Notes under the pieces: model-generated
The model's input: the letters and a program-made list of their open reading frames with translations, nothing else
Told to the model about the DNA's origin: nothing
Databases searched by the model: none
Position numbers and translations under genes: made by a program
Shown here: positions 1-5,650 of the stretch, in pieces
Position numbering within the stretch: the first letter of the stretch is position 1
Layout of the letters: each line of letters begins with the position of its first letter
From: Paracoccaceae bacterium
GTDB lineage: Bacteria > Pseudomonadota > Alphaproteobacteria > Rhodobacterales > Rhodobacteraceae
Direction of reading: 5' to 3'
NCBI GenBank assembly: GCA_003564655.1
Contig: PXES01000046.1
Coordinates: 1-6,465, forward strand
DNA length: 6,465 bases

Positions 1-366
1 CTCTTGGTGATCCGGGGCAATGCGGCCTCGCGCTGCGGGATCTCGATGAAGGGGATCGATATCGTGGTGCAGGGCAGCATCGGGCACATGTCGGCCTTCA
101 TGGGGCAGGCGGGCAATCTGGTGGTCTGCGGCGATGCGGGCGAGGCGCTGGGCGATTCGCTCTATGAGGCGCGGCTGTTCGTGCGCGGGTCGGTGAAAAG
201 CCTGGGCGCGGATTGCATCGAAAAGGAGGTGCGGCCCGAACATCTGGAAATTCTGCGCGATCTTCTGGCACGCGCGGGGGTGGAGGCACAGCCGGAGGAG
301 TTCCGCCGTTACGGCTCGGCGCGCCAGCTCTATAATTTCGATATCGACAATGTTGCGGCTTATTGA
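1..366 (+). CDS. mgsB: GXGXG-domain subunit of N-methylglutamate synthase (MgsB/GlxC-like), 3' part only
   Basis: The reading frame is open from the first base, so the real start lies upstream and only the last 121 codons are present. Family members are usually a little over 220 residues, so about half is missing. The visible part is a glycine-rich right-handed beta-helix of the glutamate synthase C-terminal (GXGXG) type, with runs such as QGSIGHMSAFMGQAG and VVCGDAGEALGDSLYEA. It ends in a charged helical tail and the terminus YNFDIDNVAAY. In the N-methylglutamate pathway this subunit works in the cytoplasm with an amidotransferase subunit (MgsA, not in the window) and the FMN subunit encoded next; the three resemble a glutamate synthase split into parts. 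The next gene starts 12 bases after the stop, so the two are surely co-transcribed. The rhizobial homologue is called GlxC. The family call is firm; the pathway name rests on the gene neighbourhood. Confidence 0.85.
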   Translation, partial: LLVIRGNAASRCGISMKGIDIVVQGSIGHMSAFMGQAGNLVVCGDAGEALGDSLYEARLFVRGSVKSLGADCIEKEVRPEHLEILRDLLARAGVEAQPEEFRRYGSARQLYNFDIDNVAAY

Positions 367-378
367 GGGATTTGCGCC

Positions 379-1722
379 ATGAACGAGCATGACAAACGCC
401 TCCCGCAGACCGTGCCGATCCAGTCCGCGACCTTCTCCAAAGCCGTTAACGCCGAAATCCGGCGCGCCGCGGCGACCGGCATCTACGACATTCGCGGCGG
501 GGGCGCGAAGCGCAAGGTGCCGCATTTCGACGACCTGCTGTTTCTAGGCGCCTCGATCAGCCGCTACCCGCTCGAAGGCTACCGCGAGACCTGCGCGACC
601 AACGTGACGCTGGGCACGCGGTTCGCGAAAAATCCCGTCGAGTTGGAGATCCCGATCACCATCGCGGGCATGAGCTTCGGCGCGCTTTCCGCGCAGGCGA
701 AGGAGGCGCTGGGGCGCGGGGCCTCGGCGGCGGGCACCTCGACCACGACGGGCGATGGCGGCATGACGTCCGAGGAGCGGGAGCATTCCACCAAGCTGGT
801 CTATCAATACCTGCCCTCGCGCTATGGCATGAACCCCGACGACCTGCGCCGCGCCGATGCGATCGAGGTGGTGGTGGGGCAGGGGGCCAAGCCCGGCGGC
901 GGGGGCATGCTGCTGGGCCAGAAGATCTCTGACCGCGTGGCCGAGATGCGCACCCTGCCCAAGGGGATCGACCAGCGCTCGGCCTGCCGCCACCCGGACT
1001 GGACGGGGCCGGACGATCTGGAAATCAAGATCTTGGAATTGCGCGAGATCACCGGCTGGCGGGTGCCGGTCTTTGTCAAGGTCGGCGGCACGCGGCCTTA
1101 TTATGATGTGGCGCTGGCGGTGAAGGCCGGGGCCGACGTGGTGGTGCTGGACGGGATGCAGGGCGGCACGGCGGCCACGCAGGATGTGTTCATCGAGCAT
1201 GTGGGCCTGCCGACGCTCGCCTGCATCCGCCCCGCCGTGCGCGCGCTTCAGGACCTGGGGATGCACCGCGAGGTGCAGCTTGTCGTCTCGGGCGGTATCC
1301 GCAGCGGTGCGGATGTGGCTAAGGCCATGGCGCTGGGGGCGGATGCGGTCTCCATCGGGACGGCGGCGATGGTGGCGCTGGGCGACAACGATCCGAAATG
1401 GGAGGCCGAGTATCAGGCGCTGGGCACCACCGCCGGGGCCTATGACGACTGGCACGAGGGCCGCGATCCGGCGGGCATCACCACCCAAGACCCGGAACTC
1501 GCCGCGCGGCTGGACCCGGTCGAGGGCGGGCGGCGGCTGCGCAACTACCTGAAGGTGATGACGCTGGAGGCGCAGACCATCGCACGCGCCTGCGGGCACA
1601 ACCATCTGCACAATCTGGAGCCCGAGGACCTGTGCGCCCTGACCATGGAGGCCGCGGCCATGGCGCAGGTGCCGCTGGCGGGCACTGACTGGTATCCGGG
1701 CAAGCCGGGCAGCGGCTACTGA
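379..1722 (+). CDS. mgsC: FMN-binding glutamate synthase-like subunit of N-methylglutamate synthase (MgsC/GlxD-like)
   Basis: Complete, 447 aa. The ATG is supported by GAGGGA (365-370), which overlaps the upstream stop codon and lies 8 bases before the start. The protein is a TIM-barrel flavoenzyme of the glutamate synthase central/FMN domain family. Visible landmarks are FGALSAQAKEALGRG near residues 100-115, GQGAKPGGGGMLLGQK (167-182), VKVGGTRPYYDVALAVKAGA followed by LDGMQGGTAAT (about 234-267), and the FMN phosphate-binding segment SGGIRSGADVAKAMALGADA (304-323). The expected role is to accept the group handed over by the partner subunits and make N-methylglutamate from gamma-glutamylmethylamide and 2-oxoglutarate, with FMN as redox cofactor. 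Where bacterial glutamate synthases carry the 3Fe-4S cysteines, this protein has a cysteine-free stretch (335-374) before the conserved GITTQDPEL. Rhizobial homologues are named GlxD. The family assignment is strong; the substrate is inferred from the neighbouring gmaS. Confidence 0.9.
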   Translation: MNEHDKRLPQTVPIQSATFSKAVNAEIRRAAATGIYDIRGGGAKRKVPHFDDLLFLGASISRYPLEGYRETCATNVTLGTRFAKNPVELEIPITIAGMSFGALSAQAKEALGRGASAAGTSTTTGDGGMTSEEREHSTKLVYQYLPSRYGMNPDDLRRADAIEVVVGQGAKPGGGGMLLGQKISDRVAEMRTLPKGIDQRSACRHPDWTGPDDLEIKILELREITGWRVPVFVKVGGTRPYYDVALAVKAGADVVVLDGMQGGTAATQDVFIEHVGLPTLACIRPAVRALQDLGMHREVQLVVSGGIRSGADVAKAMALGADAVSIGTAAMVALGDNDPKWEAEYQALGTTAGAYDDWHEGRDPAGITTQDPELAARLDPVEGGRRLRNYLKVMTLEAQTIARACGHNHLHNLEPEDLCALTMEAAAMAQVPLAGTDWYPGKPGSGY

Positions 1723-1728
1723 GACACG

Positions 1729-1756
1729 CGCGGGCCAGGGCACTGGCCCGCGTTTT
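1729..1756 (+). terminator. Perfect hairpin plus T-tract between mgsC and gmaS
   Basis: CGCGGGCCAG (1729-1738) pairs perfectly with CTGGCCCGCG (1743-1752) around the four-base loop GGCA, and TTTT follows at 1753-1756. A 10-bp GC-rich stem with a U-tract, 6 bases after the mgsC stop, has the form of an intrinsic terminator. The T-tract is short and gmaS follows 35 bases later with no obvious promoter. A partial terminator or an RNA-stabilising 3' end that tunes mgsC against gmaS is therefore more likely than a complete stop. Confidence 0.7.
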
Positions 1757-1791
1757 CACTTGGGACGACGACCAACAGGGACAGGAAAACA

Positions 1792-3111
1792 ATGACCACC
1801 GATCTGGCCGAATTCGCCGCCGAGCGCGGCGTCAAGTATTTCATGATCTCCTTTACCGACCTGTTCGGCGGCCAGCGCGCGAAGCTGGTGCCCGCGCAGG
1901 CCATCGCCGAGATGCAGGTCGAGGGCGCGGGCTTTGCGGGCTTTGCAACATGGCTGGACATGACGCCCGCGCATCCCGACATGCTGGCGGTGCCCGACCC
2001 GGCCTCGGTCATCCAGATCCCGTGGAAGCAGGAAGTCGCCTGGGTCGCCGCCAATTGCACCATAGAGGGCGAGGAGGTGGCGCAAGCCCCGCGCAACGTG
2101 TTGCGCCGCCAAATCAAGGAGGCGGCGGCACTGGGATTCAACGTCAAGACCGGGGTCGAGGCCGAGTATTTCCTGCTCACCCCCGATGGCACGGCGATCT
2201 CGGACCCGATGGATACGGCTGAGAAGCCCTGCTACGACCAGCAGGCGGTGATGCGCCGCTATGACGTGGTGCGCGAGATCTGCGACTACATGCTCGATCT
2301 GGGCTGGGGGCCGTATCAGAACGACCACGAGGACGCGAACGGCCAGTTCGAGATGAACTGGGACTTCGCTGATGCGCTCGTGACGGCCGACCGGCACAGC
2401 TTCTTCAAGTTCATGGTCAAATCCGTGTCCGAGGCGCATGGCTTCCGCGCCACCTTCATGCCCAAACCGGTCGAAGGGCTGACCGGCAATGGCTGCCACG
2501 CGCATATCTCGGTCTGGGACAAGGATGGCAACAACGCCTTTGCCACCGACAACGGCACCGGCCCGACCGGCGAGTTGGGACTGTCCGAACAGGGCGCGCA
2601 TTTCCTGGGCGGGATCATGAAACACGCCACCGCCATGGCTGCGATCACCAACCCCACCGTGAACAGCTACAAGCGCATCAACGCGCCCCGCACGGTGTCC
2701 GGGGCCACCTGGGCGCCCAACACCGTCACCTGGTCGGGCAACAACCGCACCCATATGGTGCGCGTGCCGGGACCGGGGCGGTTCGAGTTGCGCCTGCCCG
2801 ATGGCGCGGCCAACCCCTATCTGTTGCAGGCCGTGGTCATCGCCGCGGGCATGAGCGGGCTGCGCTCCAAGGCCGATCCCGGCAAGCGCTACGACATCGA
2901 CATGTATGCCGAAGGCCACACGGTCGAGGACGCGCCGAAGCTGCCGCTGAACCTGCTGGACGCGCTGCGCGCCTATGAGGCCGATGCGGAGCTGACCGCG
3001 ACGATGGGCGCGGACTTCTCGCGCGCGTTCCTGAAACTCAAGCGGCAGGAGTGGGACTCGTTCGTGTCGCATTTCAGCCGTTGGGAGCGTGAGCATACGC
3101 TGGATATCTGA
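1792..3111 (+). CDS. gmaS: Gamma-glutamylmethylamide synthetase (glutamine synthetase family, GmaS/GlnT-like)
   Basis: Complete, 439 aa, the usual length for this family. The ATG is preceded by AGGA (1783-1786) at 5 bases' spacing. GmaS ligates methylamine to glutamate with ATP hydrolysis, the first step of the N-methylglutamate pathway in the cytoplasm. The N-terminal beta-grasp region includes YFMISFTDLFGGQRAKLVP (about 13-31). The catalytic domain shows the metal and substrate residues expected of a glutamine synthetase: E123 and E125 (GVEAEYF), E180 and E187 (NDHEDANGQFEMNW), H236 and H238 (TGNGCHAHISVWD), NPTVNSYKR (287-295), R319 (NNRTHMVR) and R330/E332/R334 (GRFELRLPDG). The C-terminus TLDI agrees with what I recall of roseobacter GmaS. 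It lies 69 bases after mgsC, beyond the hairpin. The alternative is a type III glutamine synthetase (GlnT) acting on ammonia. The adjacent mgsB and mgsC favour GmaS, but the sequence alone cannot prove amine preference. Confidence 0.85.
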   Translation: MTTDLAEFAAERGVKYFMISFTDLFGGQRAKLVPAQAIAEMQVEGAGFAGFATWLDMTPAHPDMLAVPDPASVIQIPWKQEVAWVAANCTIEGEEVAQAPRNVLRRQIKEAAALGFNVKTGVEAEYFLLTPDGTAISDPMDTAEKPCYDQQAVMRRYDVVREICDYMLDLGWGPYQNDHEDANGQFEMNWDFADALVTADRHSFFKFMVKSVSEAHGFRATFMPKPVEGLTGNGCHAHISVWDKDGNNAFATDNGTGPTGELGLSEQGAHFLGGIMKHATAMAAITNPTVNSYKRINAPRTVSGATWAPNTVTWSGNNRTHMVRVPGPGRFELRLPDGAANPYLLQAVVIAAGMSGLRSKADPGKRYDIDMYAEGHTVEDAPKLPLNLLDALRAYEADAELTATMGADFSRAFLKLKRQEWDSFVSHFSRWEREHTLDI

Positions 3112-3209
3112 GGCCATCTTCCGGCTATCGGAGCGTCGCCCGGCATGGCTGTTGATCACTTATCGGCGCGCAAAGCCCGCCTGCGGGACCGGTACCGCTC
3201 AAGCTCATT

Positions 3210-3238
3210 CCCGTTTCCGACCGGGGTCGGAACTCGGG
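3210..3238. repeat. Compound inverted repeat / hairpin in the gmaS-vgrG gap
   Basis: TTCCGACC (3215-3222) and GGTCGGAA (3225-3232) are perfect 8-bp arms around GG. CCCG (3210-3213) and CGGG (3235-3238) form an outer 4-bp arm after a small internal loop. No T-tract follows, so this is not a standard intrinsic terminator. It could be an operator palindrome or a 3'-end stabilising hairpin for the gmaS transcript. The symmetry is directly visible; the function is unknown. Confidence 0.5.
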
Positions 3239-3406
3239 TCGATGCGGCACGTCCTGAATCCCGACAGGCGTGAAGCTGCCAACTCCGGCGGCGGAACTGC
3301 GCCGAACAAGACGCGCGGCGCGCTACCCTATACGCCACAGGCAGAACTTTCGGAGATGCGAGGTCCTGCCCGCTTTGAACTTGCAGACCGTGCGGGATGG
3401 TCTACG

Positions 3407-3430
3407 CTCAACCCTAGGTTAAGTGTTGAG
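3407..3430 (+). promoter_or_regulatory. Inverted repeat directly upstream of vgrG
   Basis: CTCAAC (3407-3412) pairs with GTTGAG (3425-3430) around a 12-base loop that itself holds the near-palindrome CCTAGG. The right arm ends 8 bases before the vgrG ATG and contains GAG (3428-3430), the only purine motif in Shine-Dalgarno position. If formed in RNA, the hairpin would cover that weak ribosome-binding site; as DNA it could be a regulator half-site pair. A six-base arm can arise by chance, so this is tentative. Confidence 0.3.
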
Positions 3431-3438
3431 TATTCACA

Positions 3439-5646
3439 ATGAACAAGCCGTTTTCCCAGACCGCCCGGATGGGGCAGCTTTCCACCACGCTGGGCCCTGA
3501 CATACTCGTCCTGATGCGCTTCAATGGCATCGAGCGGATGAACGATCTTTTCAACTGGCAGGTCGAGTGTCTGGCCGGCACCGAAGAGATCGATTTCGAT
3601 GCGCTGATCGGCACGAATGCGACTGTGACCCTGCATGATCGCCAGACCGAGCGGCATTTCGACGGCATCGTGACCGAAGCGCGCTGGCTGGGGGTGGGCG
3701 AGAACGGGCATCGCTACCGGCTGCGGCTGCAGCCATGGTTCTGGCTGGCAAGCCTGCGGCGCAACCAGCGGATTTTTCACGAAAAGACCGTGCTCGAGAT
3801 TTTGCAGGAGTTGCTGGCCGCCTATTCCGGGGCGGGCACGCTGACTGATGAAACCAGCGCCAGCTACCCCAAACTGGAATATACCGTCCAGTTCCGCGAG
3901 AGCGACATGGCCTTTGCCACAAGGCTGATGGAGCGGCACGGAATCTCCTGGCATTTCCGCCATGCAGAGGGTGCGCATGAGATGGTGTTCACCGATGCCG
4001 CCGATGCCCATGCCTCTATCGGGGCGCGGGATTTCCACCCTAGCGCGACCAATCACCGCCTCGACGAGGAACATTTCTGGGACTGGCGGCCCGCGCGGCG
4101 GATCACCACGGGCGCGATCCGGCTGGTCGATTACAACTTCAAGACCCCTGACGCCGCGATGGTGGTCGATCAGACGGGCGATGCAGCGCATGACCAGGGC
4201 CGGATCGAGAGTTTCGACTGGCCGGGCGATTACCTTGACCAGGGGCGCGGGCAGGTGGTGGCGCAGCTGCGCACGCAGGCCGAGCGCGGTCAGGACAGCC
4301 GGTACGAGGCCGAGGGCGATGTGCTGGCGCTGGGCGCGGGCGGGCGGGTGACGCTGGCAGGCGATCCCGTGCCCAGAACGGGGGCGGAGTATCTGTGCCT
4401 CGTGGCAACGCACAGCTACACCTCGGACAATTACGGCACGGGCGGGACGCAGGGCGATGATCTGGCCTATCGTGGCCGCTATGTGCTGATGCCCGACACG
4501 GCCCCGATGGTCCCCGAGCGCAAGACGCCCCGCGCCGATGTGCGCGGGCCGCAGACCGCAATGGTCGTCGGCGCCGAGGGCGAGGAGATCGATTGCGACG
4601 AATACGGCCGCATCCTCGTGCGGTTTCATTGGGATCTGGAAAACGCATATTCCATGCGCTGCCGCGTGTCGCAGAACTGGGGCGGCGCGGGCTGGGGCGG
4701 CATGGTGATCCCGCGCGTGGGCATGGAAGTGGTGGTCGAGTTCCTAGATGGCGACCCAGACCAGCCGCTGGTGACGGGATGTGTGTATAACGGGCGCAAC
4801 GGTGCGCCGTATGCGTTGCCCGCGCACAAGACCAAATCCGTCTTTCGAAGCGACACGCACAAGGGCGAGGGCTTCAACGAGATCTCTCTCGAAGATGCGA
4901 AAGGCGCGGAGCTGTTCTTTCAACATGCGCAGAAAGACAAGTCGACCCGGGTTCTGAACGATGACCTGACCCGAATTGATCGGCACTGCGTCACGTCGGT
5001 CGGGCGCAACGCAGTGACCGAAGTCGGGCAGAACAGCAAATGCGAGATCGGCGGCTCGATGAACCTTGTTGTCGGCGGCACCGGGACATCGGCCATCGCC
5101 CTGATGGCGGCGGTCTCGGGTCTTGCCGGGCACACCGCCGGGCTCTTGAAGCAGGCGGGGGATGTCGCCGGCGGCGCAAATCCCGCGCTCAGCGGTTTTG
5201 CCGCAACGCTCGCGGCCTCCAGCCTCGGGTTCCTGTCGGGATCGGGCCTGACGGGACGCGCCACGCTTGCAGGCCAGACCCGGGATGGTCTGGATGCAGG
5301 GGCTGAACTGGCAGCGGCGGGGTCCGGTGTCGGGCAGAATGCAGACGGGCTGTTTCCGATGCCGGGCGTCATGAACACGGTGACCGGATTGTTCCGATCC
5401 GACACGACCGGGGTTGCCCATGTCGATCAGGTCGGGATGTCGCGGGTCACCAATGTCGGTGCAACGGCGATCGAATCTGTCGGAAAATACAAGAAGATCG
5501 CTGTGGGCGAGGAATTCGTGCTCGAGGTCGGCGACAGCAAGCTTGTGATGAAATCCAACGGCGAGGTCCTGATCCTGGGAAAGACCTTCAACTTCATCGC
5601 CACCGATCACTTCCAGATGCGCGGCAAGCCCATCGACATGAACTGA
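3439..5646 (+). CDS. vgrG: Type VI secretion system spike protein VgrG (TssI)
   Basis: Complete, 735 aa. VgrG trimers cap the Hcp tube and are fired out of the cell with attached effectors. The phage gp27-like part covers roughly residues 1-355, including FRESDMAFATRLMERHGISW (152-171). The gp5-like OB fold (about 370-452) has the family signature VRFHWD, the stretch SQNWGGAGWGGMVIPRVGME (411-430), the motif VEFLDGDPDQPLVTGCVYN, and then KSVFRSDTHKGEGFNEISLED. The beta-helical stalk has 8-residue VG repeats beginning at 521, 529, 537 and 545, and again at 665, 673, 681, 689 and 697. Between the two sets is an Ala/Gly-rich insertion. The end MRGKPIDMN is a normal VgrG terminus, so there is no C-terminal effector domain. 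The start is chosen because MNKPFSQTARMGQLSTTLG aligns with the usual VgrG N-terminus, although the Shine-Dalgarno is weak; M11 is a less likely start. The downstream DUF2169 gene is only 4 bases away. Confidence 0.96.
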   Translation: MNKPFSQTARMGQLSTTLGPDILVLMRFNGIERMNDLFNWQVECLAGTEEIDFDALIGTNATVTLHDRQTERHFDGIVTEARWLGVGENGHRYRLRLQPWFWLASLRRNQRIFHEKTVLEILQELLAAYSGAGTLTDETSASYPKLEYTVQFRESDMAFATRLMERHGISWHFRHAEGAHEMVFTDAADAHASIGARDFHPSATNHRLDEEHFWDWRPARRITTGAIRLVDYNFKTPDAAMVVDQTGDAAHDQGRIESFDWPGDYLDQGRGQVVAQLRTQAERGQDSRYEAEGDVLALGAGGRVTLAGDPVPRTGAEYLCLVATHSYTSDNYGTGGTQGDDLAYRGRYVLMPDTAPMVPERKTPRADVRGPQTAMVVGAEGEEIDCDEYGRILVRFHWDLENAYSMRCRVSQNWGGAGWGGMVIPRVGMEVVVEFLDGDPDQPLVTGCVYNGRNGAPYALPAHKTKSVFRSDTHKGEGFNEISLEDAKGAELFFQHAQKDKSTRVLNDDLTRIDRHCVTSVGRNAVTEVGQNSKCEIGGSMNLVVGGTGTSAIALMAAVSGLAGHTAGLLKQAGDVAGGANPALSGFAATLAASSLGFLSGSGLTGRATLAGQTRDGLDAGAELAAAGSGVGQNADGLFPMPGVMNTVTGLFRSDTTGVAHVDQVGMSRVTNVGATAIESVGKYKKIAVGEEFVLEVGDSKLVMKSNGEVLILGKTFNFIATDHFQMRGKPIDMN
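5077..5430 (+). other. Ala/Gly-rich insertion inside the VgrG beta-helix (residues 547-664)
   Basis: This in-frame segment separates two blocks of 8-residue VG repeats in VgrG. Residues 547-604 contain only two charged residues (K571 and D575) and many Ala, Gly, Ser and Leu. GxxxG spacings occur at G564/G568, G574/G578 and G597/G601. Residues 605-664 are more polar and include GLFPMPGVMNTVTGLFRSD. The last VG before the segment (545) and the first after it (665) are 120 residues apart, an exact multiple of eight. It could be a helical or loop excursion from the stalk; a membrane-active or cargo-binding role is speculation. Confidence 0.65.
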
Positions 5647-5650
5647 CTTC

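Larger units (their letters stand above)
3112..3438. other. Intergenic gap between the methylamine genes and the T6SS module
   Basis: 327 bp with no convincing gene. The open frames across it either begin inside gmaS with a badly spaced start or lie on the minus strand with arginine-rich, low-complexity translations. I see no tRNA, no insertion-sequence ends and no terminator with a T-tract after gmaS. Small inverted repeats are present: CCCGC/GCGGG (3176-3187), a compound palindrome (3210-3238) and CTCAAC/GTTGAG (3407-3430). A promoter for vgrG is expected somewhere here, but no good pair of -35 and -10 boxes can be read; TTGAAC at 3375-3380 is the best -35-like hexamer and lacks a good partner. 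Confidence 0.6.

Noticed and set aside
544..1743. Minus-strand open frame of 399 codons opposite mgsC
   Set aside because: Low-complexity Arg/His-rich translation antisense to a conserved flavoenzyme; a codon-phase shadow.
3086..3101. AGCGT/ACGCT stem with six-base loop at the 3' end of gmaS as a terminator
   Set aside because: It lies within the coding sequence, the stem has only five pairs, and no T-tract follows.
1756..3159. Minus-strand open frame of 467 codons, longer than gmaS itself
   Set aside because: It is antisense to a gene with all glutamine synthetase motifs, and its translation is rich in Arg, His and Gly with no recognisable domain; this is a usual shadow in GC-rich DNA.
3375..3403. 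Possible sigma-70 promoter with TTGAAC as -35 box before vgrG
   Set aside because: At 17-bp spacing the -10 position reads TGGTCT, a poor match to the consensus, so it was not listed as a promoter.
3089..3442. Plus-strand 117-codon frame crossing the gmaS-vgrG gap, with its stop overlapping the vgrG ATG
   Set aside because: It needs a GTG start inside gmaS with a purine motif only two bases away, and the translation shows no domain; the ATGA overlap with vgrG is attractive but probably chance.
3328..4629. Minus-strand open frame of 433 codons opposite vgrG
   Set aside because: It lies antisense to the well-supported VgrG N-terminal and OB-fold regions and has no family resemblance or ribosome-binding site.
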